64,000 nucleotides of DNA from Berberis thunbergii (Eukaryota > Streptophyta > Magnoliopsida > Ranunculales > Berberidaceae): the NCBI GenBank assembly GCA_003290165.1, contig QNQO01000549.1, positions 372,001-436,000 on the forward strand, given 5' to 3'. Below are positions 35,826 through 47,057 of this stretch, in pieces. The position numbers and the translations under genes are program-made. How positions within the stretch are numbered: position 1 is the stretch's first letter; each line of letters opens with the position of its first letter. Under the pieces are notes generated by a model, which made no database searches, was not told where the DNA came from, and saw only the letters and a list, made by a program, of their open reading frames with translations.

Positions 35826-36045
35826 CACTACAAGAAAACGGCCCATTAATAGCGTTTCAAACACGCTATGGTAGGATGAAAACGCTATGTCTGCCCAAGG
35901 TCTATTATAGCGTTTTAAAAACACTATATTAAGTTGGCTTTTATAGCGTTTTTAAAACGCTATGGTAGACTATACTATAGCGTTTCTGAAACGCTGTGGT
36001 TGACTCTACCATAGCGTTTTGAAAACACTATGGTATTTATACATA
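35826..36045 (+). mobile_element. CACTA (En/Spm) transposon terminus 1
   Basis: It starts CACTACAAGAAAA, the canonical plant CACTA terminal sequence. It is followed by subterminal repeats of a tatagcgttt...aaacgctat palindrome, in direct and inverted orientation, at about 35852-36030. Subterminal arrays of this kind bind the TnpA-type transposase protein. No transposase gene and no matching right end (…TTTCTTGTAGTG) was found in the window, so it may be a solo or deleted end. Confidence 0.8.
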
Positions 36046-37110
36046 GAAATTTTTTTTTTTTGCTATCAAATGACTTTTCATTACATCTTATATGGAAGAC
36101 TAGAATTTATAACAGAAGCCAAAGAGAGGAATATATGGAAGACTAGAAGATTTCAACAATCAATTGCTGGAACAGAAATTGTATTGACAATGCTAAAATT
36201 GGAATTACAAGATACAACTCGAAAGAGTGAATTACAATGTAATATGAACTGAATGATGTAGGCTGTTCGAGATGCCTTAATCTCCTAATAAGCATTTGCT
36301 CAATTGTACAATGTGTGAAATCATGAATCCCAATGTTATTGCCATTCTCCTATTTATACTCATACCTCACAGAGGTTAGAGTAACTAACATAGCATTATT
36401 CTTCTAACAGAGCATTACTCTTCTAACAGAACATTTTTCTAACCACTAACAGAATACTGAAGAACCCTTCTCATCCACCATCTGACAGAGCACTCTGCAA
36501 CACTTAAGCACTTGCATTCTCCACCATCTGCAGCATATTACCTCAGTAACAACTGGAGCATTCACAACTGAAGCATTCACATTCTATATCAGGAACAACT
36601 GGAACATTCACATTCTGTTAATCACTCCCTAAAATTCTTTAACATCAGTTACAATTTGTTAAACCAAAACAATCTTAGAATAATACTACTAGACCAAAGC
36701 TAGAATAATACTACTAACCAAATGCTCAGTTGTTATACTACTAGAATAATCTTATAAAAAATTTATAATAATTTATTTGAATTTTTAAAAAATTGGGTCC
36801 CGACCGGTACACGGTTCATGGGATATACTGGCTGGTACACCCAGTAAACCGGTCGCTACACCCTAATACATGCAAAAACAATTTTTTGGTCCAACATGCA
36901 CCTGTTAGCAATCGGTACGGTAAATACCGATCAGTATACGCCGTACACTGATATGTAATAACTATGCCTACAGTACAAAAAATAACTCTTAGAATAGCAC
37001 CTACTGTGCCCTACTACACAAAAATTGGCACAGGGCTGTCTTAAGCATCAGATTGGATTGGACAAGCAGGGTGGCCATAAAGGAAAATTAAACTAATAAC
37101 ATTACAAAGA
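36046..37110. other. Repetitive non-coding DNA, possibly CACTA interior
   Basis: The first ~50 bp match the interior beside CACTA terminus 2 (gctatcaaatgact...ttacatctta). Further right are short imperfect repeats (ttctaacagagcatta near 36410; ggaacaactggaacattcac near 36590-36615). No coding domain was recognised. Confidence 0.45.
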
Positions 37111-37115
37111 CTAAC

Positions 37116-38790
37116 CTGCCTCTGTCTTCGGCGCTGCAAAATACTTATTGCCCATGCCATGATGTAGCATGGCAAAAGAAATCCGGCAACACGTAACAAA
37201 AAAAGCTGTTAAACATCAAACTGTCAGAGATGTGCTACAACCTTAGATCAAAATAGAAACTTCTGACAAATTAAGCAAATTCAATAAGTGATTGTTCCAT
37301 CTGCACTTACAGAGAAAAAAGCAGATGTGTCATCATCGCCACCATCAACATTAGTAATGCTCAGTGCATGCCTTAACAGCAGAAGTGACATTAACTGCAC
37401 CAGAAGGGAACAATTAACCTATAACTAAATAGGTCCGATCAAGAAACAAAACAAATTAAATACTATAACAGAACATCAGTGCACATAAAATGTAGGAAAA
37501 AGAGGTCTTGATGCCTGGCAAAGTCAGGATCCTAATGACAGTATCTATGTTAATGAGAGAACAAACATGCACACTGATATATGGGAGGCTACATGTTGCA
37601 CTAAACCACAATTCTGCAAAATTATTGAAGGGTTATAAATGTTTTGGTTAAAAATTCCTTTTATACGGACAAAACTATAAATCAAAGCACCATATGATAG
37701 TTTTGTAAGTCTCTTGATTAACATGAAGACTACTGGCTGAAAATAGAGGCTTACAATTAAGGCAGAAGAACGGCAAAATGCTGCTCCACTGGCATTTGTA
37801 GCTGCATACTCATCATATTCAGCGTCGAGAAAATGGCGTTCAGCTGCTGCCATTGCCAAGAGCCTGGGATCGTGCAAGTCCAGAGGAGTACCGGAGATAG
37901 TCCAACCTTCACTGCAAGAATGTCAGAGTTACTTATAAGTTAGTCCCCCGACAAAAATTCCAAGACGTCAAAGACAATCAACATCAAGTGAAAATTAAAC
38001 TTTAAAATTGAGAAAGAAGAATGTTAAAACAGCCCACTAGGTAGGAATAAAAGTGGACACAGAATGTGCACAAAAAAAAACCTGCCTGATATCAATGGTG
38101 GTCTCCTGACGTGGAGGTGGAGCAGTATAACCAGGCTGGTATGGCTGAACACAGGAAACAGAAACTTAGTCAGATTTATTAAAGTAGACTGTTGACTCAC
38201 GATTAAGCTCCAAGATGTTGGGACATAAGGAAGAAATCACAAGCAACAATCTTCAACAAGTCTTTGAATGAGCATCTTCCATCAGAGATTCGCACTCCAT
38301 TATTTAGTGGTTTAGAAGAGCAGGCACTCAAATATGTCAAAATATAACTTCCCTAAACCCTTATTTTTGTATGAAATTCCAAATGAATTTAACAAAGCTA
38401 GAATAATACTACTAGACCAAATGCCCAGTTGATATGACCATGAAAATGAATTTTACTATTCTGATACGTAGTCAGATGAGATTCCCTGCCCTTACACTCC
38501 CCTCACTCACTCAGTTCCTTTCCTGATTTAGTGATGCCTGCAATCTTATAGCCTACAGGGTGTATATACAAGCAAGATACGCAATGTGTTTTACATCACA
38601 GCGGTGAATTCTTTTTGATAAGTTGTATATATTATGATGCAGCACTGGCCGAGATACATGAGAAGATAGAGGTTGTCAACCTGTTATTCAACCAGACCAA
38701 GGTATCTAGGATTATTCATCCACAAGAGAAGAAAAGAAAAGGGGACGGGACTTACCTCAGGTGGACCAGGAGCAGTTATGACAGCAGCAC
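37116..38790 (-). pseudogene. RINGv (MARCH-type) E3 ligase fragment
   Basis: Exons in native order on the minus strand encode YEKSAAVITAPGPPE (about 38790-38757, assignment less certain), QPGYTAPPPRQETTIDI (about 38150-38090), EGWTISGTPLDLHDPRLLAM ... YDEYAATNASGAAFCRS (about 37915-37750), LMSLLLLRHALSITNVDGGD (about 37400-37313) and LFLLRVAGFLLPCYIMAWAI ... ILQRRRQRQ (about 37200-37116). This is the post-RING part, with the membrane segments, of a plant RINGv/DUF3675 protein. The zinc-binding RINGv domain itself is absent, and no continuation is present at either side. Confidence 0.8.
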
Positions 38791-39139
38791 TTTTTTCGTA
38801 AGATATAGCTTTAAACCACATGCTCCATGAGCAAGGGAACACTTAAAATAAGAATCTGTTGTATTATATAGAATGGCTCATATTCTGAAATTCGGCTGCA
38901 CCTGTTGCATTAAGAGACCCAGGATGAGAAAGATGTCAATCCAAGAATCAATAATAAATCTTGCATTAACATAGTAAAGGTTGTGAAGACCAGGCATTTT
39001 AGATGACAAGTTGGCAGTTCTGACCATCAAAATCATTAGTCCTACATCATTTCTCATCAATTCAGAATCAGAGTTAGAGTGTATGAAATAGTTCACAAGG
39101 ACAAGATATGAAAGAGAATACACATGTTGTATAGTTTTA

Positions 39140-40345
39140 GTGCTTGAACTACTGCATCCCTCCCAAAACCAAGCTCGCAGAGTTTTGACACTTTCGCTTC
39201 AAAGTTGGATCTCTAGAACCATAACATCATCAACAATTTGAACAAACCTCTTTTTTCCCGAGAAAATACCAAACATAAAAGTTATGTAAATGTCAGAAAA
39301 AAAGAAATCGAAAATAAACAAATGCCAGCAGTTTACCTGTGCTACTTGACCTTGCGCAATTCCTGTAACAAAAGTTCTTTCAGGATTAGAATAAAAATTA
39401 AAACAAGAAACACGTATGATGAATTACGTGATGTTCACATCAAGAATTTGTGATGTTTGAATGGTAACACCACTGGAAATGTATTTTGCTAGTTTCAGAA
39501 TTGCTAAACGCAATATACATCTTCAGAATTTCAGTAAAATTATTATCCAGGTAACTTCCCTTTTACATTTGAGTTTTTACTGTCACTATGGGCTAATGGC
39601 ATGGAACTTTGTCCAAATACAGTCAACATATGTCTTAATCCTTAAGCCTCTACATATAAAAAGAAAAAAAGAAAGCCAGGTACGATGAATTTCCATCACT
39701 TACCAGAAGGCTGGGCTCGAGCACACATGCTAACAGTTGCTTCTTTTGTTATAGAAGTTTCCGAAAAAGTACCAAGTGAAAATGCCAAGGTTAAAGTACA
39801 ATTTATAAAAATGGGATTAAGGAGACTTTAAGCGCTGACTGGAAAAGTTAATTAGAGATGGAGGAATTTATAATCATCCAGTATAGCATAGAATAAAAAC
39901 GGTATAAAGTTTCATGCATGCATATGAATAATTACATCCATGCAGAAACCGTACATATAGACTAATCAGTTACAAAAATTCACTTACTGAAGCTGATGAT
40001 GCTGAATCTTTCTTGAGATGCCTAATGTCCTTTTCTGCATGCAGGTTTTCAATCATTTAGAGAGAGTTAAAACAAACTACCAAAAAAATATAACAAACTC
40101 AAATCAGAACATGAAAATCACAGGATCAACCTTGCAAAAAGGGAACTGAAACTTCTCCTTCACCAACTCTGAGGATGTTCTCTTTTAAATCTATACTACA
40201 CTGAACATAGACATTTAGTTAGATACCGAATATGCCAAGAAATAAAAGTTGTAATCTATCATGTTACTTACCTGATGTTTACGAAGCATATCGAGCCCGA
40301 AAAGGAACTCCATATTTAGCGAATCTAAAACCGTAAAGGAGCAGT
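39140..40345 (-). pseudogene. DDI1 fragment, copy 2
   Basis: This is the duplicate of 24480-25730 and adds about 150 bp of related flank to the left (from about 38880). CSFTVLDSLNMEFLFGLDML at about 40345-40275 keeps Asp where copy 1 has Asn, and the following donor is an intact GTAAGT. This copy is therefore closer to the ancestral DDI1 exon. The UBA exon is at about 39233-39145. It still lacks the protease active site and the ubiquitin-like domain. Confidence 0.8.
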
Positions 40346-40403
40346 GGTAAAACACATTTGTAGAACTACTTTGTAAGTATTTAAGTGCAGACAATAAGAT
40401 TGC

Positions 40404-40585
40404 CTGATCGAAAGCAGGAAAAATATAATCTGCAAACTGAATCTCTGCAATAGCTCGGTTCCCCTGTCTCATTAAGTAAACCCAATAGTCTAAATCAGTG
40501 TAAAGGAAAAAAGTGAAAATGCAATTATAAGTAGAAAGATGAAACACACCATTGCTGCTAGACCAATACCAAATCCGACCAAACC
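40404..40585 (-). pseudogene. BCKDH E1-beta fragment, copy 2
   Basis: The same two exons as at 25798-25986 ([32 protein letters not shown]), with the same GCAATC after the second exon. A few bases are deleted in the preceding intron relative to copy 1 (around 40480). Confidence 0.8.
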
Positions 40586-40746
40586 CTGCAAATCATAAAA
40601 CTTGAGTTTAAAATTTCTTACATGAAATTCATATGCAATGTCTATGGGATCGAGATCAACAGAGGGAAGCATCGACTTCCAGAGTGTTCGCTACTGTTAA
40701 TCAATTCTATGTACATACTGACAGTTAATGTAATTATAAAGAGTAC

Positions 40747-40863
40747 CTAGCAAATCAGCTCCATTTGAGGTAAGAGTTGTTCTTCTGCTGCAGAGCCTGA
40801 ACCATTCAAAGTGTTATAATAATCTTCATATAATGGTGTTTGCATCCTCTTCAGCTCCAGGGC
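40747..40863 (-). pseudogene. Unidentified captured exon, copy 2
   Basis: The partner of 26148-26264. It has the same 38 residues, the same splice signals and the same TAG against the donor. The conservation reflects recent duplication, not selection. Confidence 0.5.
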
Positions 40864-41079
40864 CTGCAATTTTAATATTTGGAAAGCAACAATCTTCATA
40901 TAATCACAGTGTTCATTTATTGGAAGGCAATGACCTTTGGAAGGGGGTGTATTTTATATGGCACATGGTTTGCCAATGGTGTCCAACATGATGCAAAATA
41001 AAATCTGTTACCAAACAAAAAATCCTTCTGCTGATTTTTCTCAGGTAATTCAATAATTTTTTATCATAATTATTGCAGA

Positions 41080-41325
41080 CTTACTTGTTCACGGATGAAC
41101 TATCATGTGGAGTGTTCATTTCAGAGAACCGGTTCCTTATCATCACTTCCTCTCCAGCACAAGTCGCAGCTGACTTGACTTCTTCTTCCGAAAGACCCTG
41201 TCACGGAAATAAAAATGTTAAATTATAGAAATGAAAAGGCTTAATTATATGAAACAACAGTAATAATAAATCAAAGACATGCCTGAGATCGTGCAGCAGC
41301 AGCAGCAGCATTTGCTGCCTCCACC
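41080..41325 (-). pseudogene. BRM fragment, copy 2 (truncated)
   Basis: It keeps the GLSEEEVKSAATCAGEEVMI exon (about 41190-41080) and only the last ~13 residues of the preceding exon (EAANAAAAAARSQA, about 41320-41283). There it is joined directly to kinesin intron sequence at about 41326. The remainder of that BRM exon, present in copy 1, is deleted. Confidence 0.8.
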
Positions 41326-41339
41326 ACAGGCATAATCAT

Positions 41340-42935
41340 TTTAGGAGAAACCTGTAGGAAAGACAGAATTGAGTACTCATACAAATCTCGGGCTGGCTTG
41401 TTTTCAATGTTTTTGGCACGACAGGCATAATCAAGTGTGCTTAAAGTCTCCCCCAACAAGTGGACAGATGGAGAAATTGTAGCTATGACGCATGTTTTGT
41501 TTTCCCACCCAAAGATTCTCTTAAAAATCTTGTGAGCTTACTATCCCTGGATTGAAAACAAGGAGTTAGAATAAGAAACAAAGAAACCTCCATAACAATG
41601 GCTGTGTAGAACTTATAACTCCATATATACCTGTAAGGAATGTGGCTAGAATGATCGACGAGTGCATTTATGACACTACCTAGTGTTAGTAAGCTCTTAT
41701 TTATCTCTCCCGCTTCTCTTGCTCGACCCTGCACATTGCAGAATTGACTTTAGTTAATAGATATAAACATACACAAAATTTGTCATCTGTCTGATGGTTG
41801 TGTATGCTTAGAACATAAAGCAGGATTGAGTTTTAATACCAATTAAGGTAGAAATTTTTGTACTCTAATAACAAGACAATCATAGTTACAAGATCACAAC
41901 TTACATCTCTTACGCCTGACCGTGAAATATTCTCTGAACCTGCCAAGTCTACAAGGTTAAGCTTGCCACACTTCATGAGCTCCTCTCCTCCAATAGCTGC
42001 TTCTTTTACATGGATATTTATGGAGAAGACAGAATGTGACCGGCTGCATTTGAAAAAACATATACAATTTAATTATGCATTTATTTTGTACAAAGTTTGC
42101 GTTGTTAAGACAGATAAATGCTACCTGCTGTGCTTATTGAGCAGGGTCTCCACAGAGCGCCTTCTGGATGATCCGCGTTCCAAGAGACTATAAATTTCAT
42201 TTGCACTGTACACAAACTCTTCTTCAAGGCCTCTTACAATCACACCACCCCTTCCATCCTCCATCAATGATATTGGTTTCTTTTGTCTATCATCCACATA
42301 TCTAACAGAATCTTCGGGGGATAACAAATCAGTTATTTCTTCATTGTATAACTTCAGGAAAGTAACTTTCATACTATAGTCTGCTTTTTGTGCTTCTAAT
42401 GTATCAAATATTTGACGCACAGCTCTTCGAATAACCCCAGCCTCAGCTGACAATTCTCCTCCCTAGTACGGGACAATGAATTACACAACTAAATAAAATA
42501 CAGAATGTAATTCAAAATATAAAAATACAAGTTAATTTTTCTAATATACCTTAGTTTTACCACCCTCCATTGTGTATGTTTTACCAGTGCCTGTCTGCCC
42601 ATAAGCAAAGACAGTGCAATTGAAACCTCAAGAACCTCATTCACAATCGGGGAAATGGCACGTTCATATATCGATCTTTGCTGTGCTTTGGGCCCAAAAA
42701 CCTTCCGAATATTTCAAAATAACGAAAATATTACTAATCAGTACTTTGTTACCAGAAAAGCTGTTCATTACATAGAAGACAAAGGAAGTGAATACCTTAT
42801 CAAAGGTGAAAGCTCTGTCTACATGCTTGTTAGCTACATTGTGCAGAACATTAACTTCTCTTCTCTGTTCATTACAAGATATCACCTTTGGAATGTTTAA
42901 TCTTTGCTCGTCATCACTTAATGGCCTGATATTTT
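41340..42935 (-). pseudogene. Kinesin-5 motor-domain pseudogene, copy 2
   Basis: This is the best-preserved motor region in the window. Exons encode [20 protein letters not shown] (about 42935-42797), [20 protein letters not shown] and the P-loop GQTGTGKTYTMEGG (about 42700-42552), SAEAGVIRRAVRQIFDTLEA ... LLNKHSR (about 42455-42125), [16 protein letters not shown] ... [17 protein letters not shown] (about 42045-41905), [20 protein letters not shown] (about 41730-41640) and [17 protein letters not shown] ... [14 protein letters not shown] (about 41545-41395). A one-base loss just before the P-loop (reading VLEVSIA in place of VLEGFNC, about 42628) and another in the GGKTK region break the frame. 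No stalk follows; the sequence runs into the BRM fragment. Confidence 0.87.
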
Positions 42936-43508
42936 AAGTGGAGCAAATCAGTTGTAGATAAACTAGTAATTTCACAGAAGTATTAATGACAATGACAACA
43001 ATTATGAAGATGATGATGATAATAACAATTGCTGAAGTATAGACTTGTCTTAACAAAAAATACAGTTCACATATAACAATGACATGAAAAACGTACAGGG
43101 AGTAGAAGATTACAAACATCGCAAACATACAGGCATTATATATATGCTTTCAGAAATTGACTATTACTTTCTTACTCATCTAAGAAAACACCTACTCATA
43201 CAGCATATAAGCTTATTCAAATACTCACTAGGCAATGCATTGAAACTATGTGACCATCAATGAACATAAAAATTACAAACAACTCAAATGAGAATGCTTT
43301 CCTTCACAAATGGTTCTCCTCGTAGAAATTTTTACAAACAAATGTTGTGCATCTTACTGAAGTGGGTTCCAGCTCAAATCAAGTCAATGACCAAACAAAA
43401 GGAAGAACCCTTTGAAGGAGAATCACAAAACAAAAGAACCCCAGACTAAAACATTAACAGAAATATTTTCATTAATATTCATTTATCAAGTTGTTATCCA
43501 AAATGTTT

Positions 43509-44030
43509 TGTAATGGTTCTGGGAATTTACGAGAGAAATCACACTGAAAACTAAATGATTCTGGAATTCATTCAAAAGAAGAACAGCAAATAAACAGGGG
43601 CATTCTCTCACAGAGAGACCTCTTTCTTTCTCTTACAACATACCCTTTCATTGTTCAAGCCTTTTACTTATATAGAAAAACCCTAATACATGCTACTAAC
43701 CAAAATGGAGAAGGAGAGACGCGTGCGTGAAGATCGTGGAGCTCGTCGTGGTCTGCGATGTCAGCTGGCTCAGTGGTCCTGTGCATACTCTGTCCTTAAC
43801 TGATTCTGTGAATCAAAACAACTTAACCGATTCTGTGATTCATAACACGATTCTGTGATTCATAACAGCTTTAACCAAATCTGGGACCACATGCCAAACA
43901 CGTGAGCACTTAAGTTTTCTTTTAAAATGGCATGAGCGCAGCTCGTGCAGGTAACCACTCCTTAAGCTTCAAAAAATAGTTTTTTCCCCGCCTAATCCAG
44001 AGCAGCCCTTCTCTTGGCGCAATCGTGACA
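43509..44030 (-). repeat. 3' LTR
   Basis: 522 bp, begins tgtaatgg and ends gtgaca on the plus strand. It is longer than the 5' LTR mainly through duplication of a cgattctgtgattcataaca unit near 43833-43870. Confidence 0.93.
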
Positions 44031-44043
44031 ATACCTCCCTCTC
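44031..44043 (-). other. Polypurine tract
   Basis: On the minus strand the internal region ends gagagggaggtat directly before the 3' LTR, the expected primer for plus-strand DNA synthesis. Confidence 0.75.
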
Positions 44044-44059
44044 ATGACCATGCTTGACC

Positions 44060-47051
44060 TCAAGCATGAAAGTTTGGGAAGCGGGCATGGATGTTGGCCC
44101 AATCTTCCCATGTAGCGTCCGTTGGCGAACCGGAAGACCACTGCACAAGTACTTGAGTGACCGCTCTGTTATGGCGTGGAACTAACAATCTGTTCAATAT
44201 CGCCACTGGTCCGGGGTGGAGTGAACCATTCGAGTCCGAAGATGGCAGTAAGGGAAGGCTCTGTTGGTGGGATCCCAAGTGGGTTTTGAGCTGGGAGACA
44301 TGGAATACATTGTGAATTTGGGACCCCTCGGGAAGGAGCAGCCGATAAGCGACACTACCAAATTTTTCCACAATTTGGAAGGGACCGAAGAAGCGTGAAG
44401 CGAGCTTCAGGTTACGGCGAAGGTGGACGGAATTCTGGCGATAAGGTTGTAATTTGAGATACACCCAGTCGCCTATATTGAAAGAGCGCTCAATGCGCTT
44501 TCGGTCAGCGAAATATTTCATGCGTTCCTGCACCTTAGTCAGTCGTTTCTTGAGTATGGATAGCATCTCTTGGCGTTCCTGGAGGTAGGTCTGGACCTCA
44601 TTGATGTTGGGTGACTCAATTGGTGGGAGGGAAAGGAGTGGAGGTGTATATCCATACAAGGCTTGAAAGGGAGAGAGTTGTAAACTTGAGTGAAATGTGG
44701 TGTTGAACCAGTACTCTGCCAAATAAAGCCAGTGAAACCATTTGGAAGGGGCCTGATTTGTCATACATCTGAGGTACGTTTCAAGGCAATCATTGGTGTG
44801 CTCGGTCTGTCCATCGGTTTGCGGGTGGTAGGCGAAGCTCATTGCAAGGTCTGTCCCTAGCGCGGCGAAGAGTTGTTGCCAGAAAGTGCTAGTGAATGTC
44901 TTGTCTCGATCAGAGACGATCGACTCCAGTAGACCATGCAATTTGTAGACTGTTGCAAGAATACTTGGGCCACCATGGAGGCAGTGAATGGGTGTGTGAG
45001 TGCCAAGAAATGACTGTATTTGGTGAATCAATCCACGACCACCATTATCACGGAATGACCATGGGAAAAGGGTAGCCCCTCGATGAAGTCCATCGAAATG
45101 TGTTGCCAAGCTCTTTCTGGTATAGGCAATGGTTGTAAGAGTCCTCCGTAACCACTGAGATCATATTTGTTACGTTGACATACGTCACATTCAATGATGA
45201 ATTTCGTAAGATCACGTTTTCATGCCCGGCCAGTAGAAATGGCGCAGTAAGCGTTGGTATGTAGCTGTGATGCCTGAGTGACCTCCAAAGTTTGAGCAGT
45301 GGATGGAGGAGATCAGTTGTTGGCAGAGAGTACCAACTGATCAAATATAAATTTTGGATTTAAAGTTGATCAGACCATGTCGTAGTACCCAGTTGGGAAC
45401 CCGTCACCATTTACTAGCAATTTGGGCAAGAGAGAGTCAGCCCATTCATCACCCTGATAGCTGAGAGAGATATCTTGTATCCAAGTAGGGGTACACTTAG
45501 ATAAGGCGAAGCAATTGGCGAAAGCATCAGAATTGGAAACGATGGCAGGGTGACGTGAAAGGGCATCAACGGCCTTGTTGTCGGTGCCTTTGCGATACTG
45601 AATTTGTAGTCGTAACCGAGCAGTTTCGAGAGCCACTTCTATTGGGTAACTGACGTTAGCTTCTGATCCAAAAAATGCTTAATAGCTTGATGATCAGTAA
45701 GGATTAGGAATTTGGAGCCGAGCAGGTATGGTCGCCACTTCTGCACAACTAGCACAATGGCAAGCAATTCCTTTTCGTACGTGGATAGACCAGAGTTTCG
45801 AGGACCCAATGACTTGCTAAAGTAAGCTATGGGGTGATGGTCTTGGCTTAGAATAGCGCCAATCCCATGGGTACTAGCATCTGCTTCCACTGTGAAGGGT
45901 GCTTTGAAGTTTGGCAATTTGAGGACTGGCGTGGAGCAGAGAGCATGCTTGAGCTGCTCGAAAGCAGCAGTGGCAGCAGTGGACCATTGGAACGAGTCCT
46001 TCTTCAGCAGGTTTGTATGAGGCCTGGCAATGGAACCATAGTGTCGAACAAACTTGCGATAGTAGCCCGTCAACCCCAAGAAGCCACGAAGGAGCTTAAT
46101 GGAGTGTGGGAGTGGCCAAGAGAGTATGACACTGATTTTGGATTGGTCTACTGCCACACCATCAGCAGAGATTACATGACCAAGGTACTCAATGGTAGGT
46201 TGTCCGAAGGAGCACTTAGACAGTTTGATGAGTAAGGAATGGGTACGCAGGATGGAGAAGGTGATGCAAAGGTGAGTTAAGTGTTCTTCCATGGAGCAAC
46301 TGTAAACGAGAATGTCGTCAAAGAATACGAGGATGAACTGTCTTAAATGAGGTTGAAATATGGTGTTCATGAGGGCTTGGAAGGTGGAGGGGGTGTTAGT
46401 GAGGCCGAAGGGCATAACGAGGAATTCATAGTGGCCATTGTGAGTACGGAAGGCGGTCTTGTGAGTGTCAGTTGGTTCAACAAGGACTTGGTGGTAGCCG
46501 GAGCGGAGGTCGATCTTAGAGAATATGGTTGAACCATGGAGTTCATCCAGAAGTTTGTCTATGAGGGGGATGGGGTATCGGTCCTTGATGGTTAATTCAT
46601 TGAGGCGTCGGTAGTCGACGCAAAAGCGCCATGAACCGTCCTTCTTCTTGACCAAGAGAATAGGGGCTGCGAAGGGACTGTGAGACGGTTTGATGAGGCC
46701 TGCGGCAAGCATCTCCTGAATGAGATTCTCAACTACTGATTTCTGGATGTGAGGGAGTCTGTAGGGTAGCAGGGAAGGGGGTGTGGCGTTGGGTTTTAGT
46801 GGGATCTTATGGTCCAATAGGCGTTTGGGAGGTAGAGTTGTTGGAGGGTCAAGGACATCCTGGAAATTGAGGAGTAGGTCAGATATGGATGGGTGTGGTT
46901 GGGGTGAGTGGAGAGTGGCATCAATGGAACAAAATGTGCCAATGAAGGTATGGTGAGGGCAGTATTTGTGTGGCTTGAGGGAGAACAGAATATTGATGTT
47001 GGAGGGGCCACTTGAGCCCTGCAATGTCGTCCTGTGACCCTGGTGAACCAA
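44060..47051 (-). pseudogene. pol: RT-RNase H-integrase-chromodomain
   Basis: The first open part (47051-45639) holds reverse transcriptase (KIDLRSGYHQ, MPFGLTNTPSTFQ, catalytic FFDD) and RNase H (EADASTHGIGA, TYEKELLA, LTDHQAIK). It ends at a TAG (45636-45638), after which the frame shifts to QYRKGTDNKAVDALSRHP. Integrase follows in pieces: zinc-finger region about 45330-45160, the first catalytic Asp near 45085 (frame-broken), VVVDRF near 45030, and the DKTFTSTFWQQLF block at about 44910. The 45109-44060 frame finishes with a GPFQIVEKFGSVAYRLLLP segment and a chromodomain (VLVQWSSGSPTDATWEDW). The chromodomain marks a chromovirus. At least three breaks make it inactive. Confidence 0.9.
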
Positions 47052-47057
47052 TGTGAG

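Larger units (their letters stand above)
41360..46000. repeat. Segmental duplication, partner about 59450-64000
   Basis: Kinesin motor, its 5' flank, the LTR and the 3' half of pol recur about 18.06-18.1 kb to the right in direct orientation. The kinesin/LTR junction is identical in both, so the duplication post-dates the retrotransposon insertion. The partner runs off the right edge. Confidence 0.92.

Noticed and set aside
35840..36030. CRISPR-like spaced repeats (tatagcg... motifs)
   Set aside because: Repeats are palindromic, irregularly spaced and in both orientations next to a CACTA terminus in a plant genome; they are transposon subterminal repeats.
36780..36960. Tandem ccggta-rich motif block as a regulatory array
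   Set aside because: Copies are too few and too imperfect to support a call.
41340..42935. Functional kinesin-5 gene
   Set aside because: P-loop, switch motifs and neck are recognisable, but frameshifts before the P-loop and in the last motor exon, and absence of stalk and tail, exclude function.
45867..46235. 122-codon plus-strand frame over pol
   Set aside because: It is the antisense of the RT/RNase H coding sequence.
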